DNA of 64,000 nucleotides from Hofstenia miamia (Eukaryota; Xenacoelomorpha; Acoela): the NCBI GenBank assembly GCA_004352715.1, contig SCFE01000039.1:775024-839023 (forward strand), given 5' to 3'. The position numbers and the translations under genes are program-made. The notes beneath the pieces were generated by a model, which saw only the letters and a list, made by a program, of their open reading frames with translations, did not search any database and had not been told where the DNA came from. Position 1 is the stretch's first letter, and each line of letters begins with the position of its first letter. Below, piece by piece: positions 46,285-57,430 of the stretch.

Positions 46285-47153
46285 CAAACTTCTGGTAGTC
46301 AACACAGATCAGCAAGGCCATTCCATTTTAAATATCCAATTAAAGGAAGAGATATCTGAGCAAGAGATAGTAAAGCATGAATGTAATGATGTACAATTAC
46401 AACAAATTATAGATAAAATAGAAAATCCAAAAGTTACACTAAGCAACACATTAACAAAATACTTCAACTCCTACAAATGGAAAATAACAGCTAATGCCTT
46501 CTGTTTGTCATTAGTAGCATCACAACTGCATTGTACTTCCAGCTTATAATAAAAGAGATAGTACAAGAAAATTTTGTGGAGGAGGACACATTAGTGTAAT
46601 CCAAACAGAAAATACACAATTTATTTGCATTGGGCTATAGTACATTGTATACAACATTATTGATAAATGCAAGACATGTGTTCTTACCAACACATCACCC
46701 TTTCCAATGCAATGTACTGAAGTGCAGAAATTAACATCATCTGCTCCAAATGAAATTGTCCTCTTTAATATTGAACAACTCTGTACACTCTACAACTAGA
46801 ATGACACCCTTCAAAGCCACATTCAGTCATGAAGCAGCTAATGTGTTAATCATGTAATACAAAAAATACAAACAAATGTTTACAAACAATTACATCAAAC
46901 ATCTTTTACAACAATTACAGGAAGTTCACATGACTATCTGCACATTTAATAAGAAAAGTGCAATTTGACAAAATTGCAATTATAACAAACATTTGTATAG
47001 ACAAAGTTTATTCCTTCACACTAGTCAAATAGCAGATGGCAAACAAACACAAAAGTTAGCCACATACTGGTCTGGTTTCTACACTATCACTAAAGTTCTA
47101 GATCACAATAAATATTTATTAGACATTGGTAAACATGAAATTTCCCATCATTA
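46285..47153 (+). pseudogene. Gypsy-like integrase fragments
   Basis: A frame to 46549 reads ISEQEIVKHECNDVQLQQII then ENPKVTLSN, matching the linker between RNase H and integrase. It continues in other frames with GGHISVI and IIDKCKTCVLTNTSPF, the His...C-xx-C part of the HHCC zinc-binding domain, then SSAPNEIVLFNIEQL, where the first core Asp (normally DI) is Asn. Most of the core is gone. The end, KLATYWSGFYTITKVLDHN (47058-47114), matches the 'GPF/Y' C-terminal module. Not functional. Confidence 0.68.
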
Positions 47154-47172
47154 AAATATACAATCAAAGACA

Positions 47173-48280
47173 TTGAAAATACAATTGTTGATAAAAAAGA
47201 AAGAAATCAAATTAATAAATAGCAATAATGACACATACTTTAACATGTCTGAGCTAGATAATGTCTCTGAGAAACAATATGATAGTTCAGCAACATATCC
47301 CAAAGTTGTCATTAAGCCATTACACACATTGACTAACCACAGGTTGTGCACAACTGACACATCCAATCCTGAAAATGGGATACCCTTTAAAATTCTCTGT
47401 TTAGTTTACTGGAAGATGAAAAGAGCCCTATGCCAAACAGCAGAGTTAACCACCAGAGCAGCTGTCCAACTGTATACATAGAATGTGGCACACACACTGT
47501 AATAGGAGTCCAACCTTACATCTGACAGACAGATTAGATGCTGGTGAAAACTGCATTACTATTACAGGAGCAATGACACTATCACAAACAACTGCATATC
47601 AAGTTGATGCATTGAACCCCTCCTCCTCCCCATAGTACAGAATAGAGAGCAGAGCCGGATTGAGCAGTTATTCAACCTCACAGAGTTCCTATCCATAGCA
47701 TAGCAAAGATAGCCAATTCACAGAGGGGTCAAAAATTGGCACTGAACATACTCTGCATACTAAGCAGACTTTACTTTCTAATATTCAAGAAGAGGCAGTG
47801 TGACAACTAATTGTCTCACCACAATCAAAGAAACATCATCACTCATGCTCCCCTTATCCTCAGCTTCCAGTCAATGATCAGCATCTTGACAGTGATCTAA
47901 GGAACAATACATGTACAAACAACATTGTTCATGTGTTTCAACAGTTGGAAACAAAACTCTCTACCCATACTTTGTACACTTATCTATTACACACACTCAA
48001 TGTAAGAAGACATGAACAGGTCATACTTCTGCATTACTGTGCAAACATGCTTTGACAATGAATTTCATCTCACTGACCTACATCATATAATGTAGCATAA
48101 TCCAAAATTACTAAGCTGATAAAGAAAGAAAGTAAGTTAAAGAAGAATTAAGATCAAATTAAACTTGATTAGAATGGAATTATAAATTAATTATCATCTT
48201 AATTACATTTGTATAATGCAACTAAGAAATTATCATTGAAAAAATTAACAATTAGTATTTGTCAATTCTACTAATTTGGC
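47173..48280 (+). pseudogene. Retroelement copy B: unidentified ORF module, part 1
   Basis: An open frame at 47173-47481 (HRLCTTDTSNPENGIPF) corresponds to copy A HRVCTVNTNSPENWSSE at 29359-29409. Nucleotide similarity continues to about 48000 with the blocks listed for copy A. It lies immediately 3' of the integrase fragment, so in the intact element this would be an ORF downstream of pol. Identity not recognised; an envelope-like role is possible but unsupported by motifs. Confidence 0.5.
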
Positions 48281-48284
48281 AAAC

Positions 48285-48298
48285 CAAAGGGGGCGAAC
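48285..48298 (+). other. Possible polypurine tract
   Basis: AAAGGGGGCGAAC precedes TTGCTTTCATT, where the LTR-like segment with a TATA box begins. Confidence 0.3.
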
Positions 48299-48600
48299 TT
48301 GCTTTCATTATTTTTAGCCATTTTGTAAGAGAAAAAATTTAAAATTTAAATCAACAGGAACTTTTTGAGTTTGAATATAAATAGAGCAAAACCATTGTGA
48401 ATGTCTTTGAAGTATGTTCTTTGGAATTCTTATCTTTAGTTTAATAGAGTTTGATTAATAATTATAATGTTCAGCTAAACAGTTAGTGTTCAGTAGTAGT
48501 GAGGATCCCACAATGGAAATGATTCTTGGTTCCTTGTTCCAAACTATGAACCTGCACTTAAGTTAGGTATATGATTAGGAGTTTTTATTCCTGTCTAGCT
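48299..48600 (+). promoter_or_regulatory. LTR-like segment with TATA box
   Basis: TATAAATAGAGC at 48376-48387 is a good TATA box placed as in an LTR U3/R boundary, downstream of the gag-pol relic and a purine tract. A second copy was not found 5' of gag, so the LTR assignment is tentative. Confidence 0.35.
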
Positions 48601-49260
48601 AACTATCAATTCCTTCTTACATGTTTGAACAATAATGAACTTGATATAAGGCTGGTAATCCAAACCTAGGGTTTTATATTTATATTTGAAGTAGGTCTAA
48701 AGTTCTGACAATAACATGACTGATAATGTGACCTTGTATGTATCATATATTACATATAGGTTAGGAAGCTGCTACTTATCTATCTTATTTAAGTAAAGCC
48801 AATATATTTTGGTAATGGCTAATCATGTATTTATTTAAACAAGCAGCTAATAACAATCATGGATGCAAATATATAGTAAATTTTACAAAATGAAACTAAG
48901 TCAAATTGTGTTGAGCTTTGAGTAAGCACCAAGCTAGGTTAGGGTACACATAAGTTGCTTCAATGAGCTGAGTGTTGGAAACTACTCAATGGCAATTGTT
49001 AGAAGTTGTTGTTAATTGATTTGGAAACTAGCTTCTGGCAGATACCCAACCATCTAACAGCTGTCAAAGATACTGCAAAGATTTCTCACCTAAACAGTGT
49101 TTGTTATGTCATCCATTAATTGTAGTTATTGGAGTTTAGTAATATAAAGGCTTAGCAGTTTAAGAACAGCACATCTCTACCTGCTAATTTACCAGACATT
49201 CATATTGTAATAATTGAGGAAATGGATATCAATGCCTGGTAGAAGATGCTACAATAATTA
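48601..49260. other. Spacer within retroelement copy B
   Basis: No counterpart in copy A (where parts 1 and 2 are only about 100 bases apart), so this and the LTR-like segment may be a later insertion into copy B. Confidence 0.35.
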
Positions 49261-49480
49261 CTTATAAAGAAAATCTTGTGCTACAAACACAAATAAGTTT
49301 GTCACTGAAGAATATTCTCATTATCTATTTCCTAAGAAATAAAGAACTTACAGATTCCAAATTAATAGACTAACTTTCACTTACTTACCATCCTGTCAAA
49401 GCAAACAAATTCCATTTGGGTAATAATCCTCCAAGACTTAGATAACAGCAACTAGTAACAATCATGGTTGTGAGTATATA
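49261..49480 (+). pseudogene. Retroelement copy B: unidentified ORF module, part 2
   Basis: Reads KNILIIYFLRNKELTDSKLI, a stop, then LSLTYHPVKANKFHLG, homologous to copy A at 30185-30285. It is cut at 49480 by insertion of a CCCAGATAAC-ended transposon. Confidence 0.5.
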
Positions 49481-50240
49481 CCCAGATAACAATTTTGGTT
49501 GTTTTTACATTGTTTATAGTTGTTTCATACTTTTGGTTGTTGCAGCAACCACTAACATCATAATAACAACTTTAATAAAAAATAATCAGTGAGCAGATGC
49601 TTGCAAATAAAACTCTTTTTGTTAGTTTTATTACTAGATCCTTTTATAAAAAGAAGGATTTGCAAAACCTTTTTGGAAATTTTTAATTTGTAAAAAATAT
49701 AATATACCAGATAAGTGAATTTTCAAAATAATTTATTCATGAATATTTGGACATCTTGATATTGACTGTTAAATAGCATAAGTTATAATTAAGATGAAGA
49801 GATTTTTCACAACTTAAGAAAGTATTCTTACAAAATTGTGCCTAATTTTAGAGTTTTAAATTTTTGTTAAATTTGGCAGATTTTTATGCTCATTGTTATC
49901 ATTTATATATAAGACATTCATTTAAATCTTTAACAAATGTTTGTATTGAATATGCTTAACAGTATCTCAAAGATAATTGTCTACCCTTTGTTGGGCTTGT
50001 GTTTGTTTAAATGTAATGTTTGAACAGCTTAGCAATATAAATTTTTTTTTGCATATAAAAGTAATGCTAAAACAATCATGTGACAGCATTGTAACAACCT
50101 CAAAATGTTTCTGTTTCATTCATAAAAAACAACCAAAAAGCAACCTAATGTGATGTTGTAATTTCAGACTATTAAAAATAGTATTTATTATGTTTTGCTC
50201 TTAGTTGTCAAAACCAATGTCCAACATTAAGTTCTTATTA
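49481..50240 (-). mobile_element. CCCAGATAAC-family DNA transposon, copy 2 (inverted)
   Basis: Starts with CCCAGATAACAATTTTGG right after GTATATA. The first about 110 bases match the right end of copy 1 (58729-58986) in reverse complement, and 49800-50220 match the reverse complement of 56750-57110, e.g. TTGCATATAAAAGTAATGC and AAAAAGCAACCTAATGTGA. The far TIR is too diverged to place. No ORF, so it is non-autonomous. It interrupts retroelement copy B. Confidence 0.65.
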
Positions 50241-50566
50241 TTTTTTAACTAAAATAAAGTTGAATATGGGTTTGTACCTCTAATTAATACTATTTGTTTG
50301 GTCAGTTTTTGCTAAAAAGAAGTAGAACATGCCCAAATAAATCAATGCCCAGCATTGCATATATATACATATACAGGCTTTGGATATAAAATTTTAAAAG
50401 ATCTACAAGGTGCTGGATACAAAAAATATATACGGGCGAAAAATACTATGGCAAAATGTGCTAGATACAAGTCAAAAATAAGTTTTTTGAAAAAACTTGA
50501 AATTCATACATAAGAAATTTTCCAAATGTGCAATGCAAAATTTTTTGGATAAAATGAATTATTCTG
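50241..50566. other. Spacer
   Basis: AT-rich, no recognisable feature. Confidence 0.4.
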
Positions 50567-50621
50567 GATTGCATCAAACAAGTCACATAAGAAGAAATTA
50601 GGTTCATTTAATAATCTGAGA
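50567..50621 (+). repeat. Partial third copy of a repeat internal to the 0.5 kb duplication
   Basis: GAAGAAATTAGGTTCATTTA and the following 11 bases recur, with one mismatch, at 50751-50781 and 53781-53811. The copy ends at a single N (50622), immediately before the duplication starts. Confidence 0.7.
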
Positions 50622-50622
50622 N

Positions 50623-51139
50623 ATTGGACTAGGTATATATTAGAAAATAAATATAACAGAAACAATTAATTCTTTTTGATTTGAACCATTTACTTTTATT
50701 TATGAAAAATTTAAGCAAAATATAACAATACACCACATTCTTGTCATATGAAGAAATTTGGTTCATTTAATAATCTGAGAAATATTATCTTCAATTTCAT
50801 GCATATGAAATTTGCTATGTTAATACATTAGTGAGACAATCAAATAATAAATTCTGACGTTTCTTTATCATCTAGAAAAGCCTCTATGATCAATTTCTGT
50901 CAGGAAGGTTTTGCTTGACATTTCATTATTGCATATTATATTGTTGATCTCTTAAAGAATTTGCAAGGATTTTCAAAAATTTTATTCTCAATGTCAATTC
51001 TCCAATAGAAAAATTGAAAGTGTCTAATTCAAACACGTTTTACACCAAAATCTATGAATCTATAAAACCCTCTAAGAAGATTTATTGCTGACTAAGCCTT
51101 CTTGGTGTGCAATTAAAGTGATTCAAATTTCTTGAGATG
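50623..51139 (+). repeat. Near-identical direct repeat, copy 1
   Basis: From ATTGGACTAGGTATATA to CTTGAGATG it matches 53653-54281 with only a handful of substitutions (e.g. ACACGTTT against ACATGTTT), except for a 111-base segment present only in copy 2. The offset is 3030 bases. The ends do not show TG...CA, so an LTR is not favoured. Confidence 0.92.
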
Positions 51140-51350
51140 TTTGTTTCAGTCTATCTAGAAACAATAAGCAAGGAGTCTTAATTTAGAGAGTAATTAGTTC
51201 ATGTATTTTCATCTGATTTGCAAGTTCTTTACAACATCCTGGAGAACCTCTATAGCTCTTTTGGCAAGTTTTAATATTAAAAATAACTATTGCATAATAT
51301 ACAAGTATTTATAAATTACAAAGCTCTTTTTTACAGTAGCAGCAGCAGCT
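51140..51350. other. Spacer inside duplication-flanked segment
   Basis: No feature. Confidence 0.4.
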
Positions 51351-51450
51351 ATGGGTGGGAAAGGTGGATTTGATCTACCTTCAAAAATATAATATTAAAT
51401 GGTAATCAATACTAAACTCTGTCCCAGTTAATAAGTAAACCAGTTTATTA
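51351..51450 (+). repeat. Inverted-repeat arm, left
   Basis: Pairs with 53092-53191: ATAATATTAAATGGTAATC against ATAATATTAAATGGCAATC and CCCAGTTAATAAGTAAAC are shared in opposite orientation, about 85-90% over 100 bases. Near the outer end lies a small palindrome AAGGTGGATTTGATCTACC. These may be TIRs of a 1.85 kb element. Confidence 0.8.
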
Positions 51451-53091
51451 GGAAAATGAGGTTGTATGATCTAAATACAAATATAATTTCAAGTTTTGAT
51501 TTTCATTTTTTTATAATATGCACAAGATCCTAAGCTATCTAATTCAAGCCAAAACCATGGTATTTACACTAATAAAACTCAATTATTAATATAAAACTTT
51601 ACTTATTAATTGGTACAGAGTTTAATTTATTACCCCAATTTTGAAATAAATAAGCAGACTATGATATTACAAAAACAATGTAGATAGAGATAGCTAGTTT
51701 ACCTACAATGGAAATAAAATATTAACAAATAGAAACAAATATTACAGCAGTAAGTACAATTTGTAGTGTAATTTTTTGCCACTTGGTGTTGAGCTCCAAA
51801 TTTACAATGTATCCAATCAGAATTGTTCATCACAAAACAGACCAAATTGCCTTCATCCACCTTTCTCTTAAGCAATATGTATGCAATATTGTAAACCAAT
51901 GGCCAATAAAAAAATAAGCATGTTTGCAAAGGTGGAATAAAATGATATAGTACACCTTTTGAGCAACAAGTGTTTGGAATTAATGAAATAGTGCCTACAA
52001 TGGGTGTTGTGGGCTGTGAGATGAACTTTATCTCAGTTTAACCACTCTAATGGCACTTCAATCATCTTGCATATCTCCTTGAAGCTGGCCAATTTTTTAA
52101 AATAATGCTATTTTTCAAATTTTACATACAGATGCTCTATAAATTTTCAAAATCAAAAAAAATATGGTTTTTTAGATTTATCAATCAAAAATCAAATGAT
52201 GCAACAATTTTAAAAATATGATAGAAACTGACCAATTTATATGGGCTACTAAAAATAGCCTACTATGCAAGAAAATTTCCATATTTTATGGGTTTTTTAT
52301 ATTCAGTCCATTCAATGTTATAGCTACAATTCTAAACCTTAAGACAACTTACGCCTGTGTTACTCTATCAAACAGTATATAGTATGCTAAGATACACCCT
52401 TTTTACAATTTTGTCAAAATACTGATAAATGCCTACTTGATTAATTTAACCTTCAGCATTTGGTGTGGTACACCCTGCACATAATGCCAGACACCTCCAC
52501 TGTCTCATCTAGCAGCATTCTTGTTGAATTTTATATGCTAGCTATTAAATGTTTAGACAGTCAATACTCCTTAGTTGTTTCCAACATTCTTTAGAGCACC
52601 TTCAGTTTTATATGAAAAATCTAATAGCATATTTTTAATTACTATTCCCTTTGAGTAATTAACACTAATTACAACTTTCAAATTTCTACTAAATGACATA
52701 GACTGATGCATTTGGAAAGCTAATACTCTGTGACTTCAAAAGTTGTGGACTACTGTTATATCTCAAGATATGCACGCTGACTAGTTGCATGTGAAACTAT
52801 TTTTCATTTTTCGAATTTGTCTACACTGTTTGCACAGTGTTGGCCAAACAAAATTATCAATTTTTCACTTTTGTAAGATTTAATTATAATAAGTAATGGA
52901 GTAGCCCAACTTTTGATACCTATTACTCCATGAGTTTCTATTATATGGACAAAGTTTAAATATCATTCAATGTGTGCTGAATAGCTCTATGATAAACTAA
53001 TTCTTATTTTTTAAAATTCATACATTTTCCCCATTTTTAGAGCAATAAATGAGATCAATTGAAATCGTCATTTTTATTACATAATACTTTC
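51451..53091. other. Interior of inverted-repeat element
   Basis: AT-rich with no transposase motif. A third partial copy of the arm motif (TTACTTATTAATTGGTACAG) lies at about 51599-51618. The frame 51699-51929 (-) has a Cys-rich end (NCTYCCNICFY) but no recognised family. Confidence 0.4.
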
Positions 53092-53191
53092 TAAAAAAAC
53101 CAGTTTACTTATTAACTGGGATAGAGTTTAGTATTGATTGCCATTTAATATTATATTTTTCAAGGTGGATCAAGTCCACCTTGTGTACCCA
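53092..53191 (-). repeat. Inverted-repeat arm, right
   Basis: Partner of 51351-51450. The outer part contains the perfect palindrome AAGGTGGA-TCAAG-TCCACCTT (53162-53182). Confidence 0.8.
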
Positions 53192-53652
53192 TAACCATCA
53201 CCACTGAGATGAGAGCAGAAATTCATCCAAATATAGTGAGTAATGAACTATTTTTTAACAGGCCTTACTAACTCACCCACCACAACCAAGTATTGTTTTA
53301 TTGTGTTTATAACTTACCAATTTTATGGTCATAATTTCATTAAGAGTGTTAGATTTTCTAACTACTTTTCATCAAACAGTTCACAAGTTTTTGCCTTACA
53401 AAGTCTACACAATCTATAAGTCAATTCAAACAACTTGTTTCTTAAAAAAAATTTATAGTATGACTGTCTTTAATAAAATTTCTTCATTTCATATACCCAA
53501 TCTTTGGAAGATCATAGTTCAGTCAATTCTTAACTGATGTTCATGTAATAAAGTATTTCAGAAAGAGCATCAAAAATTCTTTTGAAGGGGGTGTTAGTCT
53601 AGAGGCTAGTTTGGGAGGGTTCTTTATAATTTCTAAGTTCTGTTAATTTGCA
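53192..53652. other. Spacer
   Basis: AT-rich; the frame at 53325-53537 has no motif. Confidence 0.4.
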
Positions 53653-54281
53653 ATTGGACTAGGTATATATTAGAAAATAAATATAACAGAAACAATTAAT
53701 TCTTTTTGATTTGAACCATTTACTTTTATTTATGAAAAATTTAAGCAAAATATAACAATACACCACATTCTTGTCATATGAAGAAATTTGGTTCATTTAA
53801 TAATCTGAGAAATATTATCTTCAATTTCATGCATATGAAATTTGCTATGTTAATATATTAATGAGACAATAAAATAATAAATTCTGACGTTTCTTTATCA
53901 TCTAGAAAAGCCTCTATGATCAATTCCTGTCAGGAAGGTTTTGCTTGACATTTCATTATTGCATATTATATTGTTGATCTCTTAAAGAATTTGCAAGGAT
54001 TTTCAAAAATTTTATTCTCAATGTCAATTCTCCAATAGAAAAATTGAAAGTGTCTAATTCAAACATGTTTTACACCAAAATCTATGAATCTATAAAACCC
54101 TCTAAGAAGATTTATTGCTGACTAAGCCTTCTTGTTTAAACCACACTTTTTCACTTTGTTGTAAAACATGTAATGAATTTGTAAATTGAATTATCACACA
54201 ACACTTATTTTGAAGCAAATCAATTTAGTTTTTCTCCACTTAGTGGTTTGTAATTAAAGTGATTCAAATTTCTTGAGATGC
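53653..54281 (+). repeat. Near-identical direct repeat, copy 2
   Basis: Partner of 50623-51139. It carries about 111 extra bases (54135-54245) between CTAAGCCTTCTTG and AATTAAAGTGATTC, absent from copy 1. Confidence 0.92.
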
Positions 54282-54331
54282 TGATACTGTGGAAAATTAG
54301 AGAGTGTGGGCAGTGGATACAAATCCCATAG

Positions 54332-54374
<43 letters not shown>

Positions 54375-54375
54375 T
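54332..54375. repeat. (TA)n microsatellite
   Basis: TA array with one TACATA interruption. Confidence 0.9.
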
Positions 54376-55400
54376 TGCTCTTTGTACTATGACAATGCTA
54401 ATTTAGGTGTATGGAAAGTGAGGCAAGTAAAAAATCCCACCGTACAGTGAGTGAGGTATAAATCCCTTGTATAATTAATTATTTATCACCTTTAAGTAAT
54501 TGTGCTAATTGGTCAATTGAATGGTAATTAAAATTGGTCACTGTAATTACAACAAGATTTTTATTATAGAAAATAAATGAATAAATTAATAAATAGCAAT
54601 TATTATTTGTTAAAATTTTCAAAGGATTTGAAATCCAGATTAGGCAGATTGCTTGTAAATTTAATAAATCTATATAAATCTATATAAATATTAAATACAA
54701 AGGATAGAGAGAATTAAGTAAAGATTGATTGTATTTTAATATTTTGGAAATAGTAAAGATGAACATATTTTATGTTGCTTAAAAATATTTTATTTCCAGA
54801 TAGACAAATAAGAGATCAGCAGATTAAAGTCAACTAATACAATAAAGCTAAATGTTGTTGTTAAGCAATTGTTTGTTATTTGTGATATTAAATACTATAT
54901 TAAAAATTGCTAAAAGTTAGTAATGATTTTTAAGTCCAGATTGGCCAATTTGCTTGTAAATATGATTAATCTTGCTTACTTAAGCAAAAAGTTTTGATAA
55001 ATGGCAAAATGTTAATGGTCAATACTATCATATAACTTAAAATTTGCTAAGGTTTTACCATAATTTTAGATTTCAGTTAAACCAGAATTGAGAGTGTGGA
55101 TAGCAACAAATAGAAAAATATGAGCAAATCACTGATTCAGATTAAATTATTTCATTATTACTACATAATATAAACTTAATTATTTAAATATTTGCAAACT
55201 ACTAAGATATCAGGATTAAACAATGTCTGGATTAAATAGTGTTCAGGATAATAGCTTGTAAATAACATTTCTGTACATAATTATTATAAAAAAACCACAC
55301 AAGCTAGAAATAAATGAAAAAAAATTTTCATTTTTTTGAAAAAGTACATAGAGCAAGAAATAAATATTGAAAGCATACAGAGAGTAAGATAAAATAAATA
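54376..55400. other. Very AT-rich spacer
   Basis: No feature recognised beyond short local repeats of ATCTATATAAAT. Confidence 0.4.
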
Positions 55401-55424
55401 AATATATATATATATATAAATATG

Positions 55425-55455
<31 letters not shown>

Positions 55456-55624
55456 GTATATNNNNNNNNNNNNNNNNNNNNNNNNNNNNNNNNNNNNNNN
55501 NNNNNNNNNNNNNNNNNNNNNNNNNNNNNNNNNNNNNNNNNNNNNNNNNNNNNNNNNNNNNNNNNNNNNNNNNNNNNNNNNNNNNNNNNNNNNNNNNNNN
55601 NNNNNNNNNNNNNNNNNNNNNNNN

Positions 55625-55651
<27 letters not shown>
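55401..55651. repeat. (TA)n microsatellite with assembly gap
   Basis: TA array interrupted by N at 55462-55624. Confidence 0.9.
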
Positions 55652-55655
<4 letters not shown>

Positions 55656-55862
55656 CACTGGGTATTTTTCAGAAAATATATACTGGCCATCAATACAACT
55701 TCTGGCACTCTGTATATGGGCTTTTCAAAATGTCTGAGTTCAGATCTATCAAAAAAATTAAGGTAAATTTTTTTGTTTTCCATATGGTATACCAGCACTG
55801 GGTATATGGGTTTTTGATGAAAACTGCTGCTGGGTACAAAACAAAAAACCCATATACCCAGT
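55652..55862. repeat. Short dispersed repeat family GCACTGGGTATATGGG with hairpin
   Basis: Variants occur at about 55654 (GGCACTGGGTATTTTTC), 55704 (GGCACTCTGTATATGGGC) and 55795 (AGCACTGGGTATATGGG), with an inverted copy at 55844-55862. The arms 55797-55815 and 55844-55862 are a perfect 19-base inverted repeat with a 28-base loop. Confidence 0.8.
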
Positions 55863-56614
55863 GTGAGTATATGCATATACATATATATATATTTCCCACT
55901 TTTTGCAATTGAAAATGCAAAAACCTTACATTTGCTGGGTAACTGTCAAAATTTCCAAGGCATTTAGTGGGAATCACACTTTTTTCCCAAAATACCTATT
56001 TTTTCATTATAGCTCCCACAGCATGCACTTGAACTTAAATATGTTTACAATGGGGGTGGGTAGTATAAAGAAACACTGCCCTGCAAAATTTTAAGGACTT
56101 GTGTTTGGAAACATGGTCATGATAATGTTTTGAAAAACATTTAGTAAGAGACAATCTGATTAGTGAACTTTAAAGAAGTGCCAAGATTTGTGATACAAGC
56201 ACTTGAGAGAAAAACAAGTAAGAAATTTGTCTAGAAAATCAGTTGTTAAAAGCTTGAAATTTTTTAGTATTAATTAAGCCAAATTAATCTTAACACTTTT
56301 TTGTGCTTGGAAAAAAAATAGCTAATTTTTTTACTATTGTCTAAATTTTACTTAATTAGTATTTGCTCATTATCACTTACACAATAATCTTGTATGTATT
56401 TTGCTGATATCTGCATTTTGTATACTTATATTTTGTACAATTATTTCTTTATTCCATAGCTTTTTTCTCTTAGCTATACAATTTAGAATCATGTTTTAGT
56501 TAGACTATCTTATTTTATATTTATTAAATTATCTAATATAGATGCAAGCTTGAAAATTATAGATAATTGGGATTAGTAATGTACTCATCAAATTCAACAT
56601 ATATATATAATATA
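55863..56614. other. AT-rich spacer
   Basis: A minus-strand frame over the hairpin (55690-55977) repeats short aromatic motifs because of the underlying repeat. No gene. Confidence 0.4.
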
Positions 56615-57123
56615 CCCAGATAAGAATTTAAGCGCTAAACAATGTTGTTTTGTGTTGTTATGTGGTTGTTTTATGATTCAAAAACAATGTGGTTTTAATG
56701 TTGAAATGGTACCATTTCATTGGTCAAAACAACATTGCTTCAACAATGTCACATTAGGTTGCTTTTTTATGAATAAAAAAGCAATATTTTAAGATCATAA
56801 TAATGTTGTTTTATGTTGTCCACATGATTGTTTTAGCATTACTTTTATATGCAAAATAACAATTTGTATTGCAAAACAGTTCAAGCACTGCTGCTTAAGG
56901 AAACACAATAACATTAAAGAGTAAACCACTATCTTTCAGATACTGTCAAACATATACAATACAAATATTTGTTAAACATTTTAATGAATGTGTTTTATAT
57001 ATATATGATAACAATGCACATAAAAATCTGCAAAATTTAGCAAAAATTTAGTACAATGTTGTAATAGTGCTTTCTTAAATCATGAAAAATATCTTCTACT
57101 CAAATGTAACTTTTATATTTAAT

Positions 57124-57430
57124 GTAGAGTCACTCAGGGCCTCTTTTTGTTTCACCTTAATTTTTAGGGCACTCTAAAATTAATTTGGTGCTATTCTTTT
57201 AATTAATTGTTAATTTTGTTAATTTTTTGATTATTTTGAACCTAAGATTCGAACTTATTGATTGTCCCCTAGGAGCTTTTGTATTATGTGTAATTGCTCA
57301 GTTAATCTGCAAGGGAAAACTAACTTTTGTAAAGAACAGTAAATATTTACCTACTCTTGTATAAATAGGGCATACTATTGTAAGCAAACATCAAATAAAT
57401 TTCGTTCTTACTGGATACTGTTTGCTTTTT
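57124..57430 (+). promoter_or_regulatory. LTR-like segment with TATA box and poly(A) signal
   Basis: TGTAGAGTCACTCAGGGCC starts the segment. TATAAATAGGGC at 57360-57371 is followed 23 bases later by AATAAA (57394-57399) and TTCTTACTGG, the compact TATA/poly(A) layout of an LTR R region. It lies inside CCCAGATAAC copy 1 where copy 2 has no counterpart, so a solo LTR or truncated LTR element is plausible. Target duplication not identified. Confidence 0.35.

Larger units (their letters stand above)
44880..47153 (+). mobile_element. Ty3/gypsy-like LTR retroelement relic, internally deleted
   Basis: The order gag, zinc knuckle, protease, start of RT, post-RNase H linker, integrase zinc finger, integrase C-terminus identifies a gypsy-type (protease-RT-integrase) element. 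Most of RT, all of RNase H and most of the integrase core are missing. Frames jump and stops occur. A 5' LTR is not recognisable; a possible 3' LTR lies after 48299. The element is followed directly by the unidentified module shared with copy A. Confidence 0.78.

Noticed and set aside
50623-54281. Interpretation of the 0.5 kb direct repeats as LTRs of a 3.6 kb retroelement
   Set aside because: No TG...CA ends, no primer-binding site or polypurine tract, and no gag/pol motif between them.
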